Shown piece by piece: positions 37,574 through 47,521 of a stretch of 52,390 bases of DNA. The notes below the pieces were generated by a model. It was given only the letters and a program-made list of their open reading frames with translations, did not search any database and was not told where the DNA came from. Location: contig JANQJN010000180.1 in assembly GCA_028281625.1 (NCBI GenBank), positions 1 through 52,390 of the forward strand, read 5' to 3'. This DNA comes from Emcibacteraceae bacterium. GTDB lineage: Bacteria; Pseudomonadota; Alphaproteobacteria; Sphingomonadales; Emcibacteraceae. Position 1 is the first letter of the stretch. Each line of letters opens with the position of its first letter. The position numbers and the translations under genes are program-made.

Positions 37574-40123
37574 TTATAAGTTACGTTCGATTTCTTCAAC
37601 TTCGAAGCATTCAATGACATCGCCAATCTTCATATCATTGTAACTTGCGAAGTTCATCCCGCACTCAACGCCACTTTCAACTTCTTTGACGGCATCCTTG
37701 AAACGGCGAAGTGATCCCAGATCACCTTCATAGACAACCGTGTCATCGCGCAGCAGTCTGGCTTTGGCTCCCTGACGCACAACACCGCTGGTGACCAGAC
37801 AACCTGCTGCCTTACCTTTACCGGCATTAAAGATATCAAGCACTTCAGCAGTACCGATAATGGTTTCTTTAATATCCGGCGCAAGCATGCCGGACATCAC
37901 TGCCTTAATATCATCAATCAAATCATAAATGATTGAATAATAACGTATTTCCACACCTTCTTTATGGGCCAGGTCCGCCGCATTACGGCTGGCGCGAACG
38001 TTAAAGCCGATAACCGGGGCGCCTGTCGCAATGGCAAGTCCAATATCCGTTTCACTGATACCACCAACACCACTGTGTACAATTTTACATCTCACTTCGT
38101 CAGTATTAAGCTGCTCAAGTGATGTTACAATCGCACCGACGGATCCCTGCACGTCTGCTTTAAGCAGGATCGGAACTGTCGATATTTCCGCTTCCTTGAG
38201 TTTATCAAACATATTTTCAAGGCTGGCCGCAGGTGTTTTGTTTTGCTCGTCTTTCTCTCTGTTAAGACGGAAATTAACGACGCTGCGTGCCTTGGCTTCA
38301 TCGTCGACAACAACGAAGTCATCACCGGCATTCGGCGCTGAATCAAGACCCAGAATTTCAACTGGCATTGATGGCGCCGCTTCCTTAACTTGCGAGCCGC
38401 GATCATCCACCAGGGCACGAATTTTACCCCATGCTGTACCTGCTACGACCACATCACCTACTTTCAGGGTGCCGCGCTGTACGATCACAGTGGAGACCGC
38501 GCCGCGTCCTTTATCAAGTTTCGCTTCGACGACCACACCATCAGCGGTTCTGTTCGGGTTGGCTTTAAGGTCATTGAGTTCTGCCTGCAGCAGGATTGCT
38601 TCTTCAAGCTTGTCAAGGCCGGTGCCTTCTTTGGCAGAAACTTCAATATCAAGGACTTCACCACCCATGCTTTCAACAAACACCTCATGTTGAAGGAGAT
38701 CCTGTCGCACCTTCATTGAGTTGGCCCCCGGTGCGTCCATCTTGTTAATAGCGACGACAATCGGAACTTCTGCTGATTTTGCATGACTGATGGCTTCAAT
38801 GGTTTGTGGCATAATGCCGTCATCTGCAGCGACAACAAGAATAACAATGTCTGTTACCTGAGCTCCTCGCGCCCGCATTGCCGTAAAGGCGGCGTGTCCT
38901 GGTGTATCAAGAAATGTGATCTTATCACCGCTCGCAACCTTGATCTGGTAAGCACCAATATGCTGGGTGATGCCTCCGGCCTCACCTGCAGTCACGCTGG
39001 ATTTTCTCATGGCATCAAGGATCGAGGTTTTACCATGATCCACATGACCCATCACAGTCACAACCGGTGCACGGGGCAGCAGATCTTCTTCCGCATCTTC
39101 TGGACCTGACAGGTCAACTTCCACGTCTGACGCGCTTATCCGCTTCAGCTTATGGCCGAATTCTTCAACGATAAGCTCGGCAACATCATGATCCACTTCA
39201 TCACTTGCGCCGGACATCACACCCATTTTCATGAGCGCGCGAATAACATCGTTGGTTTTTTCAGTCATCCGGTTAGCGAGTTCTGCAACCGTAATATGAT
39301 CCGGTACAACCACTTCGCGGTAAACCTTCTTGGCCGGCTCCACTAATCCGCTTTGGCGTTTTTCCTTTGCACGTTTGCGTTTGAGTGACGCAAGACTGCG
39401 CTGACGTTCCATATTGCCAGAAAGCGCCTGCGTCACCGTTAGGCGACCGCTGCGACGACGGGTATCATCCATGCGGCCCTTCTTAATCTCCGGCCGTCTC
39501 GGCGCTTCTTTAACCTCTGGCTTTTTCGGTTGCTCTTTAGCTTTAGCGGGTGTGCCTGCGGCGAGTTTTGCAGCAGCGGCCTCGGCTTCTGCGATTTTAG
39601 CAGCTTCTTCTTCCGCTTTGCGTTTCATTTCCAGATCTGCAAGGCGCTTTTCTTCTTCGGCTTTCGCTTCGGCTTCCGATTTAACTGCTTCTTTGGGCTT
39701 ATTTTTATTTTCCTCGGCTTCTTTCGCGAGACGCTCCGCCTGAGCCGCCTCTTCTACCGCCCTTCGTTTGGCTTCTTCTGCGGCCCGCTTTGCTTTTTCC
39801 TCGCTATCTTTTTGTGCTTTTTCGAGCACTTTTGCGCGCTTTTCACGCTCACTATCGGACAGTCCTCCCGCCGGTTTTTCCTCAACAGGTTGGGCTGGTT
39901 CCGCTTTTTTACCGCTATCAAATGGAGTTTTAATTATTGATTTTGGCGCAGCCGGTTTTGCTTCAGCTTCAGGCTTCTGGCCGGGCATAATAAGCTTTTT
40001 CTTACGCTGTACTACAACACCTGCAGCGCCACCACCTGCACCAAGTGTGCCCGATGGTTTCATCTGAAGTGTTTTGCGACCAGACGTCGTCAAAGGTGTT
40101 TTTTTATTTTTATCGTCACTCAT
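37574..40123 (-). CDS. infB: Translation initiation factor IF-2
   Basis: IF-2 is the GTPase that brings initiator tRNA to the ribosome. It has 849 residues. The first 270 are low-complexity, rich in Lys, Glu and Ala ([15 protein letters not shown]), as usual for proteobacterial IF-2. The GTPase domain has G1 GHVDHGKTS (about 355), DTPGHAAF and NKMDAPGA, followed by the beta-barrel domain and the C-terminal fMet-tRNA-binding domain ([19 protein letters not shown]). Many long antisense open frames here are by-products of the repetitive N-terminal coding sequence. Confidence 0.98.
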   Translation of the reverse strand: MSDDKNKKTPLTTSGRKTLQMKPSGTLGAGGGAAGVVVQRKKKLIMPGQKPEAEAKPAAPKSIIKTPFDSGKKAEPAQPVEEKPAGGLSDSEREKRAKVLEKAQKDSEEKAKRAAEEAKRRAVEEAAQAERLAKEAEENKNKPKEAVKSEAEAKAEEEKRLADLEMKRKAEEEAAKIAEAEAAAAKLAAGTPAKAKEQPKKPEVKEAPRRPEIKKGRMDDTRRRSGRLTVTQALSGNMERQRSLASLKRKRAKEKRQSGLVEPAKKVYREVVVPDHITVAELANRMTEKTNDVIRALMKMGVMSGASDEVDHDVAELIVEEFGHKLKRISASDVEVDLSGPEDAEEDLLPRAPVVTVMGHVDHGKTSILDAMRKSSVTAGEAGGITQHIGAYQIKVASGDKITFLDTPGHAAFTAMRARGAQVTDIVILVVAADDGIMPQTIEAISHAKSAEVPIVVAINKMDAPGANSMKVRQDLLQHEVFVESMGGEVLDIEVSAKEGTGLDKLEEAILLQAELNDLKANPNRTADGVVVEAKLDKGRGAVSTVIVQRGTLKVGDVVVAGTAWGKIRALVDDRGSQVKEAAPSMPVEILGLDSAPNAGDDFVVVDDEAKARSVVNFRLNREKDEQNKTPAASLENMFDKLKEAEISTVPILLKADVQGSVGAIVTSLEQLNTDEVRCKIVHSGVGGISETDIGLAIATGAPVIGFNVRASRNAADLAHKEGVEIRYYSIIYDLIDDIKAVMSGMLAPDIKETIIGTAEVLDIFNAGKGKAAGCLVTSGVVRQGAKARLLRDDTVVYEGDLGSLRRFKDAVKEVESGVECGMNFASYNDMKIGDVIECFEVEEIERNL

Positions 40124-40180
40124 TCTATTATCGCCTTAAAAACCAATTTTACCTTTTAACATAAAAAATAATAAATGGCT

Positions 40181-40831
40181 CTAATTTATAACCTTTTTTC
40201 TCGAGCGTTCATAACGGGATATCTCCCGTAGTAAACTTTCTCTCAAACCGCCGGAAAGCACCGCAATATGCACGGCATTTTCCAACCCTGTTGCCTTGCT
40301 TAGGTCATCCCGGCAAAAGAGATCTATTACCTTTAAACCCTCAAGGCCCTGACACATTTTACTGCGCCCGTTTTCTGCTCCATCGCTGGCCGTAACAAGC
40401 ACATTGGCTTTGCCAGACGTAAGAGCAGCTCTTACCTTTTCGAACCCTGAAATCACAAGTCCGGCACGATTGGCCAGGCTCAGGTGATCAAGGCACCTTT
40501 TTTTTAGAAGATTTTCAACCTGGCTTGGCATATCTGCCGAGACCGTGATGTGGACGCTATCCCGCTTCGGTTGGTCAGCATCCAAATCTTCTATGTCTTT
40601 ATTCTTCTTTCCCAAAGACGCTTGATGTCCAAACCGTTGGAGCAGCTTTTTATCAATTGCGTCCTCAAGCACGTTTCGATCCGCTTGCAACCAGCATCCT
40701 CTGCCGGGTAACTTAGCCGCCACATCGGGAATGACTTCCCCGTCTGGTGCGCAGACGAACCGGATTAATTCATAGGACGGAAACACACCGCCCGTGACCA
40801 AACATTTTCTCTGTCTTATGTCTTTGGCCAC
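40181..40831 (-). CDS. YlxR (DUF448) protein fused to an L7Ae-like domain
   Basis: The protein has 216 residues. The N-terminal DUF448/YlxR part (to about residue 85) has RKCLVTGG, the PGRGCWL motif and the LLQRFG segment. The C-terminal part from about residue 100 (LLKKRCLDHLSLANRAGLVISG, then ALTSGKANVLVTASDGAENG) resembles ribosomal protein L7Ae/YlxQ. This fusion is usual in Alphaproteobacteria, whereas Firmicutes carry the two as separate genes. An RNA-binding role in translation or transcription is likely but not proven. The start is a GTG with AAGGTGAT upstream, and the gene lies between nusA and infB. Confidence 0.9.
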   Translation of the reverse strand: MAKDIRQRKCLVTGGVFPSYELIRFVCAPDGEVIPDVAAKLPGRGCWLQADRNVLEDAIDKKLLQRFGHQASLGKKNKDIEDLDADQPKRDSVHITVSADMPSQVENLLKKRCLDHLSLANRAGLVISGFEKVRAALTSGKANVLVTASDGAENGRSKMCQGLEGLKVIDLFCRDDLSKATGLENAVHIAVLSGGLRESLLREISRYERSRKKVIN

Positions 40832-40842
40832 AACGCATCACC

Positions 40843-42411
40843 TTATTCCACTGTCTCGGCTGCCTCTTCTGTGGCGGCTTCTTCAGTTACTTCGTCTTCG
40901 TCATCGAACCAGTGAGCACGCGCGGCCATAACAATTTCATTGGCCTGATCAAGGGTCAGATCATAATCACGAAGAATCCCATCTTCAGGACTTGTCAGTT
41001 CGTCACCCGCTAGATCGCCAAGGTCATCAAGTGTTTTAATGTCTGCCTCACCAAGGGTTACAAGCATAGGTGCCGTCAGACCTTCAATTGTTGTCAGCTC
41101 ATCACTGACACCAAGTTCCACACGCTTTACTTCAGCTTGCTCGGCAAGGGCACCAAGAGCTTCCCTCGCCCGTGACTGCAGTTCTTCCACCAGATCCGCA
41201 TCAAATCCTTCAATGCCAGCAAATTCTTCTGGCGCAACGTAAGCGACTTCTTCAAGATTTCTAAAGCCTTCGCCTACAAGCAGAAGCGCAAGCGTTTCAT
41301 CAACATCAAGGCTCTCCATAAAGAGTTCACTGCGCTCTTTATATTCAGCCTGGCGGCGCTCACTTTCATCAGCTTCCGTCATGATGTCCACTTGCCATTC
41401 CGTAAGCTGCGAAGCAAGACGCACGTTTTGACCGCGGCGACCAATGGCAAGGCTCAGCTGATCTTCGCCAACAACTACATCCATGCGCCCGGCATCTTCA
41501 TCGATCACCACTTTTGATACATTGGCCGGGGCCAATGCGCGAATAATGTAAGTGGCAGGATCCGGAGACCACTGAATGATATCGATCTTCTCGCCCTGCA
41601 ACTCTTCAACAACTGCCTGAACACGGCTACCGCGCATACCAACGCAGGCGCCAACAGGATCAATGCTTGGATCGTTACTGGTAACCGCAATTTTTGCGCG
41701 ACTGCCAGGGTCACGGCTTACACCAACGATACCGATGACGCCGTCATAAATTTCCGGCACTTCGCCCGCAAACAGTTTCGCCATAAAGTCAGGATGGCTA
41801 CGGGAAAGGAAGATCTGCGGGCCGCGCTGCTCTTCACGCACATCAAGAATGATCGCGCGCACGCGCTCACCATTTCTGATATGCTCTCTTGGGATCAGTT
41901 GATCACGGCGGATAATGGCTTCGGCGGAACCGAGGTCAACAATGACATTACCATATTCAACCCGCTTCACAACACCATTGATCAGATCACCGATTTTATC
42001 CTTATATTCGGCATATTGACGGGCACGTTCTGCTTCGCGCACCTTTTGCACGATGACTTGTTTCGCAGTTTGTGCTGCCACGCGGCCAAAATCGATGGCA
42101 GGAAGTTCATCCGCTAAAATGTCGCCGATGGCGGCATCCTGCTTATACTGACCGGCATCTTCAACGTTAATTTCAGTAGAATGATTTTCAACATTCTCCA
42201 CAACTTCAAGCACACGATAAAGCTTGATATCGCCTGTTTTGCGGTCGATATGGGCTTTAATTTCATTTTCCATTCCGTATCTTGAACGTGCCGCTTTCTG
42301 GATCGCTTCTTCCATTGCGCCAAGTACAATTTCCTTGTCGATGCTTTTTTCTCGCGCTACTGCATCAGAAATCTGTAATAGTTCAAGTCTGTTCGCGCTT
42401 ACTGCTGTCAT
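40843..42411 (-). CDS. nusA: Transcription termination/antitermination protein NusA
   Basis: NusA binds RNA polymerase and modulates pausing, termination and antitermination. It has 522 residues: an N-terminal RNAP-binding domain, S1 (about 135-200, VKRVEYGNVIVDLGS), two KH domains with DPVGACVGMRGSRVQAVVEEL and LAIGRRGQNVRLASQLT, and C-terminal acidic HhH repeats (LLVGEGFRNLEEVAYV and MLVTLGEADIKTLDDLGDLA). GGAG precedes the ATG. Confidence 0.97.
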   Translation of the reverse strand: MTAVSANRLELLQISDAVAREKSIDKEIVLGAMEEAIQKAARSRYGMENEIKAHIDRKTGDIKLYRVLEVVENVENHSTEINVEDAGQYKQDAAIGDILADELPAIDFGRVAAQTAKQVIVQKVREAERARQYAEYKDKIGDLINGVVKRVEYGNVIVDLGSAEAIIRRDQLIPREHIRNGERVRAIILDVREEQRGPQIFLSRSHPDFMAKLFAGEVPEIYDGVIGIVGVSRDPGSRAKIAVTSNDPSIDPVGACVGMRGSRVQAVVEELQGEKIDIIQWSPDPATYIIRALAPANVSKVVIDEDAGRMDVVVGEDQLSLAIGRRGQNVRLASQLTEWQVDIMTEADESERRQAEYKERSELFMESLDVDETLALLLVGEGFRNLEEVAYVAPEEFAGIEGFDADLVEELQSRAREALGALAEQAEVKRVELGVSDELTTIEGLTAPMLVTLGEADIKTLDDLGDLAGDELTSPEDGILRDYDLTLDQANEIVMAARAHWFDDEDEVTEEAATEEAAETVE

Positions 42412-42484
42412 ACTTCATGCTCCAGTATTTTTATAAAGGCCTCCATCGGCACATTTATCATTCTTTTCTTAACCTAATTTGACA

Positions 42485-42985
42485 TTAAGATGGCTTTGCT
42501 GTTGCCAAGGCCATCAATTCATCGGTCATTACCAATTTTGCTTTCAGAATGTCCTCGAAGGGTAGCTCATGTCGCTCACCGTCTACATCCATTAAAACTA
42601 AATTCTCATTCGTTCCCATCAACATGCCGCGGTAGCGTTTTCTGTTGTTCACGGCTTGCTGCAATTCAACTTTTGTCTCGTACCCCGCGTAATTTACAAA
42701 ATCCTTTAGGCGCGTCAGCGGTCGGTCCAGACCAGGTGAACTCACCTCGAGCACATATTCACTGTCAATCGGGTCTTCTACATCCAATATCACTGAAATT
42801 TCCCGGCTGATTTCTGCGCAACCTTCAACCGTCATGGTGCCGTCTTCAGCCTCTGCCATAATCTGTAAAGTGGAGGCTTCGCCCTTGGGTGAACTGAACA
42901 TCTGCACGCGCACCAGTTCATAGCCCAAAGCTTCGATAGTGGGCTCGATCAGGGTCGCTATTTTCGTTGTCAAACTTGCTGACAT
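42485..42985 (-). CDS. rimP: Ribosome maturation factor RimP
   Basis: RimP helps assemble the 30S subunit. I set the start at the ATG at 42985, which has GGAAGG 5 bases upstream (166 residues); the frame extends to a TTG at 43000 without support. Family segments are EALGYELVRVQMF, CAEISREISVILD, YVLEVSSPGLDRPL and FEDILKAKLV. It is the first gene of the rimP-nusA-infB-pnp operon. Confidence 0.95.
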   Translation of the reverse strand: MSASLTTKIATLIEPTIEALGYELVRVQMFSSPKGEASTLQIMAEAEDGTMTVEGCAEISREISVILDVEDPIDSEYVLEVSSPGLDRPLTRLKDFVNYAGYETKVELQQAVNNRKRYRGMLMGTNENLVLMDVDGERHELPFEDILKAKLVMTDELMALATAKPS

Positions 42986-43088
42986 TGATGCCTTCCACAA
43001 AAATTTTCAGATACAAACAAAAAAGCAGGCCAGTGAAACACTTGCCCGCACCAAAAAAATTAAAAATTTCAAGTGATTCGGATGTCTA

Positions 43089-43118
43089 TATATATAGAGC
43101 AATTCCCACGAACTTCAA
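43089..43118 (-). promoter_or_regulatory. Candidate promoter of the rimP-nusA-infB operon
   Basis: On the minus strand TTGAAG (43118-43113) is followed by a TATATATATA run (43096-43087) that offers a -10 hexamer at 16 or 18 bp spacing. It lies about 100 bases before rimP. The AT-alternating run makes the exact -10 uncertain. Confidence 0.45.
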
Positions 43119-43158
43119 GCTCTTTATTTTTGGGCAATTCCTTGAGCTTTAGCGCTGA

Positions 43159-43860
43159 TTACTTTGCCTTACGAATAAAAGTCATATAGGCACTGCGGCG
43201 ACCCTGTTCCAGGGCTTTCTTTTCGTATCTGGTTTCTGGCCAATCGTCTGGTCTAACGTGCCAATCATCCGGGCCATCAGACATCCAGTCAAACTCTGGA
43301 TTTTCCATCATTCGTGCGAGTATCCAACGACAATAATCATGATGGTCCGTGCCAATTCTAAGCTCAGATCTGGATTTTAGCAGCGTTGATAGAACCGCGA
43401 CATTTCCCGGACTGACCACTCTTCTTTTATAATGGCGCTTTTTGCGCCAGGGATCGGGAAATAAAATAAACGCTCTTGATAGTGAATTTTCTGGAAGCGC
43501 ATCCATAAGCAGCCGCGCATCATCCATGAAGAAGCGTATATTCGTGACCTGCTCCTTTTCCATATGATCAATCAGGCCTGAGACTCCATTTACAAAAGGC
43601 TCGCATCCCATAAATCCAATATCCGGATTTGCTTTGGCCTGGGCTACAAGATGTTCCCCTTTTCCAAAACCAATTTCCAGCCAGTACTCACTGCACGCCT
43701 GATCGAACAATGCGGCGGGTTCGAGCAATCCATCGTCATCAAGTTCAATATTGTAAAGTGGAAAATATTTTTCAAAGCGCTCCGCACTTGCCTTTTTTAA
43801 CGGCTTACCGTGACGGCGACCGTAGATGCGGCTGCCCTGAATATTTTCGAGCGTTTTCAT
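43159..43860 (-). CDS. trmB: tRNA (guanine-N7-)-methyltransferase
   Basis: TrmB methylates guanine 46 in tRNA with SAM. The protein has 233 residues. The SAM-binding LEIGFGKGEHL lies near residue 70, followed by the family stretches FMGCEPFVNGVSGL, RAFILFPDPWRKKRHYKRRVV and LRIGTDHHDYCRWIL, and the C-terminal ETRYEKKALEQGR. It is the last gene of the minus-strand group led by tsaD and starts 36 bases after metK. Confidence 0.97.
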   Translation of the reverse strand: MKTLENIQGSRIYGRRHGKPLKKASAERFEKYFPLYNIELDDDGLLEPAALFDQACSEYWLEIGFGKGEHLVAQAKANPDIGFMGCEPFVNGVSGLIDHMEKEQVTNIRFFMDDARLLMDALPENSLSRAFILFPDPWRKKRHYKRRVVSPGNVAVLSTLLKSRSELRIGTDHHDYCRWILARMMENPEFDWMSDGPDDWHVRPDDWPETRYEKKALEQGRRSAYMTFIRKAK

Positions 43861-43896
43861 AAGCTAAATTTAGGCGAATTCGGCGTCAGGTCAATA

Positions 43897-45063
43897 TTAA
43901 AACTCTGCCTTCAGCGTATCCACAAGATCGGTTTTTTCCCATGAAAAACCACCGTCTGCTTCCGGGTCACGACCAAAATGACCGTAAGCCGCTGTGCGTT
44001 CGTAGATCGGTTTGTTAAGTCCAAGATGTTCACGAATGCCGCGCGGGCTCAGGTCAATCACGTCCTGCAACACCGTTTCCAGTTTTGAAGGATCAACATT
44101 GCCAGTCTGATGGAAGTCCACATAAAGCGATAACGGCTTTGATACGCCAATCGCATATGCCAGCTGTATTGTGCAACGATCCGCAAGGCCAGCCGCAACC
44201 ACATTCTTCGCGAGGTAGCGCGTGACATAAGCGGCGGAACGATCCACCTTTGTTGGATCTTTCCCGGAAAAAGCACCGCCGCCATGTTGCGCTGCGCCCC
44301 CGTAAGTATCAACAATGATTTTCCGGCCCGTGAGGCCAGCGTCCCCGTCAGGGCCTCCGATGATAAACTGTCCAGTGGGATTGATATAAAGCTCATCAAT
44401 TTCGCTCGCCCATCCTTCGGGAAGAATTTTTTCGATATGAGGCATGACAATTTCGCGGACCCGCTCCTGACTAACGTCAGCGCCGTGCTGTGTTGAAACA
44501 ACCACGGAAGTTGCTTTAACTGGTTTGCCTTTTTCATATTTAAGGGTCACCTGGCTTTTGGAATCCGGGCCCAGTTCCGCGTTGCCATTGGCGTGACGCT
44601 CAGCCGCCATCGACTTTAATATGCGGTGAGAATAATCAAGCGTTGCCGGCATCAAGCTATCAGTTTCATTGGTAGCATAGCCAAACATGATGCCTTGGTC
44701 GCCTGCACCTTCATCTTTATTCCCGGCCGCGTCAACACCCATGGCAATGTCGGTTGACTGTTCGTGCACATGCACGGCTACATCCATATTTTTCCAATGA
44801 AACCCGTCCTGTTCATAACCAATGTCGCGCACTGCATCGCGGGCGGCCTGTTCCATAACCTCTTTTGTGATGCTTTCAGGGCCACGCACTTCACCAGCCA
44901 AAACCACTCGGTTTGTTGTGGTCAGAGTTTCAACAGCAACACGGGCTTCCGGCTCGGCGGAAAGGAATTTATCCACGATAGCGTCCGAAATTCGATCTGA
45001 TACTTTATCCGGATGACCTTCCGACACGGACTCACTGGTAAAGAGATAATTTTGTCTGCTCAA
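43897..45063 (-). CDS. metK: S-adenosylmethionine synthetase
   Basis: MetK makes SAM from methionine and ATP. The chosen start is TTG at 45063: it gives the usual N-terminus ([19 protein letters not shown]) and has AGGAG 7 bases upstream. The frame extends to a GTG at 45084 that lacks a ribosome site. The product has 388 residues with the ATP-binding [12 protein letters not shown] and the P-loop-like [20 protein letters not shown] perfect 8-bp palindrome lies in the leader. No SAM riboswitch pattern was recognised. Confidence 0.97.
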   Translation of the reverse strand: MSRQNYLFTSESVSEGHPDKVSDRISDAIVDKFLSAEPEARVAVETLTTTNRVVLAGEVRGPESITKEVMEQAARDAVRDIGYEQDGFHWKNMDVAVHVHEQSTDIAMGVDAAGNKDEGAGDQGIMFGYATNETDSLMPATLDYSHRILKSMAAERHANGNAELGPDSKSQVTLKYEKGKPVKATSVVVSTQHGADVSQERVREIVMPHIEKILPEGWASEIDELYINPTGQFIIGGPDGDAGLTGRKIIVDTYGGAAQHGGGAFSGKDPTKVDRSAAYVTRYLAKNVVAAGLADRCTIQLAYAIGVSKPLSLYVDFHQTGNVDPSKLETVLQDVIDLSPRGIREHLGLNKPIYERTAAYGHFGRDPEADGGFSWEKTDLVDTLKAEF

Positions 45064-45102
45064 TTTATTGCTCCTGAACCACACATTTATTTGGCCTTCA
45101 TT

Positions 45103-45122
45103 ATATAAAGAAATCTTTATAT
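45103..45122. repeat. Palindrome in the metK upstream region
   Basis: ATATAAAG and CTTTATAT are perfect complements around AAAT, centred about 50 bases before the TTG start. It could be an operator or overlap the -10 region (TATAAT at its start-proximal side on the minus strand). Confidence 0.5.
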
Positions 45123-45174
45123 TTAATTAATGGACAGTCATATCGTGCAAAGGAAATAAAATCAACTGATATTT

Positions 45175-45831
45175 TTAAGAAACTCTTGTGATAAAATTTG
45201 TGATCGCGGTTGCAGCCTTTGATAGATTGTCATCGTGAGTAAGCCCGGAACGAACCCTTGGTTTCAAATCGTGATTGCCATCTTCAAGCCAGACGATTTC
45301 GATCGATTTTGATAGGCTGTAATTACGGACTACTTCTTTTGATCCCATTGGGTCCCGCTCGCCTTGCAGCACCAATGTGGGTGTTTTAAGTATCTCAAGA
45401 TGTTCCGTTCGTGGTTTATCCATTTTACCCGGCGCATAAAAGGGATAGCCAAGAAAAACAAGACCCGTGACCACACATTCGTCGGCGATCATGGATGCCA
45501 TTCGGCCTCCCATTGATTTACCGCCAATGAAGAGCGGGCCGTTATGACTTATGCGCGCCTGATCAATAATTTGCCGCCAGCTTTTGAGCAGTATTTTTTG
45601 TGTATTCGGTGGCCGTCTACCATGACCCTCGCGCCTCAGCGCCATATAGGGAAATTCAAACCGTAGCACTTTTAACGTTGGGCCAGTGAGCGTGTGCGCA
45701 AAATAATTCATAAAGTCAGTATCCATAGGTGCACCGGCACCATGGGCAAGAATGAGCATTGCGTCTGCATCATTCGGGCCATCCAGCATAGTTGGCAGAT
45801 CAGGTATCTCAGACAACTTTAATATTTCCAT
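45175..45831 (-). CDS. Alpha/beta hydrolase (KANL3/Tex30-like)
   Basis: The protein has 218 residues of the alpha/beta-hydrolase fold. The oxyanion segment LILAHGAGAPMD is near residue 26, the nucleophile Ser106 is in GGKSMGGRMAS, the acid is in QGERDPMGS and the catalytic His is in EDGNHDLKP. The closest family by pattern is the small KANL3/Tex30 group, whose bacterial substrates are unknown. It overlaps the Rieske gene by 23 bases. Confidence 0.87.
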   Translation of the reverse strand: MEILKLSEIPDLPTMLDGPNDADAMLILAHGAGAPMDTDFMNYFAHTLTGPTLKVLRFEFPYMALRREGHGRRPPNTQKILLKSWRQIIDQARISHNGPLFIGGKSMGGRMASMIADECVVTGLVFLGYPFYAPGKMDKPRTEHLEILKTPTLVLQGERDPMGSKEVVRNYSLSKSIEIVWLEDGNHDLKPRVRSGLTHDDNLSKAATAITNFITRVS

Positions 45832-46183
45832 TTTCTACATTAATTTCAACAACTTGAAGGCTAGCACCGTTACAAGGACCGGCAACACAGAGTCCGTCTT
45901 CAAGCTGAAACAGTGCCCCATGGGTATGGCACATAAGATAAGTTCCGGTTTTCTCCAGAAAGACCCCATCGTCCATATTAAGCGGCGTTCCCGCGTGAGG
46001 ACAGATATTTACAAAAGCATAAACATCATCGCCTTTTCGCTGGACAAAAATATCGTGAATATCCGCGCCTGAGCGATAGGAAAATTCCTTTGCAGTGCCA
46101 TCGTCGATATCCGAAACTGCGCATAGAATATCCCCTTCTGTCACCCCAATGTTAAGGGCACTTAATTTTAGCGGATTAGTCAC
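45809..46183 (-). CDS. Small Rieske [2Fe-2S] protein
   Basis: This is a stand-alone Rieske domain of about 124 residues. The ligands are Cys61 and His63 (CPHAGTPL) and Cys85 and His88 (CHTHGALF). It resembles the ferredoxin subunits of oxygenases and NirD-like proteins. The GTG at 46183 overlaps the end of the YciI gene by 8 bases; the frame is open to 46210. It is probably an electron carrier, with the partner unknown. It is embedded between YciI and hydrolase genes with overlaps on both sides. Confidence 0.85.
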   Translation of the reverse strand: MTNPLKLSALNIGVTEGDILCAVSDIDDGTAKEFSYRSGADIHDIFVQRKGDDVYAFVNICPHAGTPLNMDDGVFLEKTGTYLMCHTHGALFQLEDGLCVAGPCNGASLQVVEINVENGNIKVV

Positions 46184-46475
46184 CAGCAGGCAGCCATGGT
46201 CCCAGCACACCGGTCCAGCGACGAATGGTCACTTTTTCAAAAAGGCCTGCTTTATTATAAGGATCGTTTTTGGCGAACTCTTCAGCCTGTTCTTTGCTAT
46301 CCACTTCTACAATCAGCATGCTGCCTCGTGGTTTTGGGTCGTCGCCTTCAGTAAGCAATGGGCCGCCAAGCAAGGTAATTCCCATTTCATTGGCATATGC
46401 CAGATGATCTGGTCTTACGCTCATGCGAAGATCAAGGCTGTTTTCCTTATCAAATGCGGTGATGATATATTGCAT
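46176..46475 (-). CDS. YciI family protein
   Basis: The protein has 99 residues with the ferredoxin-like YciI fold. Family features are the RPDHLAYAN segment with His, LLGGPLLTEGDDPKPRGSMLIVEVDSKEQAEEFAKNDPY with its conserved acidic residues, and a C-terminal strand with WTGVLG. The biochemical role of YciI is not settled. It starts 11 bases after gpsA, a frequent arrangement in Alphaproteobacteria. Confidence 0.92.
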   Translation of the reverse strand: MQYIITAFDKENSLDLRMSVRPDHLAYANEMGITLLGGPLLTEGDDPKPRGSMLIVEVDSKEQAEEFAKNDPYNKAGLFEKVTIRRWTGVLGPWLPAGD

Positions 46476-46486
46476 TTCCTATCCTT

Positions 46487-47500
46487 TTAAATTTCTGAAA
46501 CAAATGGTCTGTTGAGTAGCTCGGTAATTACTCTGTTCACATCCTTACCTTCATGGAGAATGTCATTGACCGCCATAACAAGGGGCAGATCAAGGCCCTC
46601 TTCGCGGCAAATGCGGGCCAGCACAGAAGAAGTGTGATATCCTTCAGCAACGGTTTTTCGGTCTTTCATAAGATCCGCCACCGCCTGGCCTTCGCCGATG
46701 GCGATACCCAGCGACATGTTACGTGACTGCGGCGACGAACATGTGAGAATTAGATCGCCAAGACCGCAAAGGCCCATCATGGTGGAGCGCTCCGCGCCAT
46801 GTTTTTCACCGAAGCGCACCATTTCCGACAGGCTTCTGGTGATCAGAGCCGCACGTGCATTATCGCCCATATTGCGGCCGGTTGTGATCCCGCAGGCGAT
46901 GGCAAAAACATTCTTTAATGCGCCGCCAATTTCTGCACCGATAACATCCCGCGATGCATAGGGTCTAAAAGTTGGCTGACCTATTGCATCTGATAATCTT
47001 TCTGTAACCCGTTGATATTTTGAGGCAATTGTTACGGCCGAAGGTCGGCCTTCGGCCACTTCACGGGCGAAAGTTGGCCCGGACAACACCACCAAAGGCG
47101 ACTTTGGCAGTATTTCGGTGACCACATCAGACATCAGTTTGCCGGTGGATTGCTCAATCCCTTTCGCACAAAGGACAATCGCTGCATTTTCAGAAATATG
47201 AGGCTTAAGATCAATGAGCACCGGCCTTACAAACTGCGCCGGCACCACCATAAAAATAAAATCCATGCCTGCTATGTCGGATAATTCTGTTGTTGCCGTT
47301 ATAGAGGGCTCCAAAGACACTCCCGCCAGGAACATTTCATTTTCGTTTCGCTCATTGACGGAAGTAACCACTTCGCTTTCCCGCGCCCAAAGCGTGACGT
47401 CGCATCCTGCCGTTGCGGAAAGTTGTGCTAGCGCGGTGCCCCAGGCCCCTGCGCCCACAACACCAATTTTGGTTATTTCTTTACGTTCTTCTTCTGACAC
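46487..47500 (-). CDS. gpsA: Glycerol-3-phosphate dehydrogenase [NAD(P)+]
   Basis: GpsA reduces dihydroxyacetone phosphate to glycerol-3-phosphate for phospholipid synthesis. It has 337 residues and a GTG start with GGA upstream. Motifs are the NAD-binding GVVGAGAWGTALA (about 13-25), VLCAKGIEQ, the LSGPTFAREVA substrate segment, and the catalytic lysine in GALKNVFAIACG. It starts 21 bases after tsaD. Confidence 0.96.
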   Translation of the reverse strand: MSEEERKEITKIGVVGAGAWGTALAQLSATAGCDVTLWARESEVVTSVNERNENEMFLAGVSLEPSITATTELSDIAGMDFIFMVVPAQFVRPVLIDLKPHISENAAIVLCAKGIEQSTGKLMSDVVTEILPKSPLVVLSGPTFAREVAEGRPSAVTIASKYQRVTERLSDAIGQPTFRPYASRDVIGAEIGGALKNVFAIACGITTGRNMGDNARAALITRSLSEMVRFGEKHGAERSTMMGLCGLGDLILTCSSPQSRNMSLGIAIGEGQAVADLMKDRKTVAEGYHTSSVLARICREEGLDLPLVMAVNDILHEGKDVNRVITELLNRPFVSEI

Positions 47501-47521
47501 TTATTTTTCCATTTTTACTCT

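Noticed and set aside
39414..40067. Several long plus-strand open frames opposite infB
   Set aside because: They arise from the repetitive Lys/Glu/Ala codons of the IF-2 N-terminus, which read as Ser/Phe/Ala-rich in the antisense.
45064..45174. SAM riboswitch before metK
   Set aside because: The leader does not show the conserved cores of the known SAM riboswitch classes by eye, and is AT-rich with only one palindrome.
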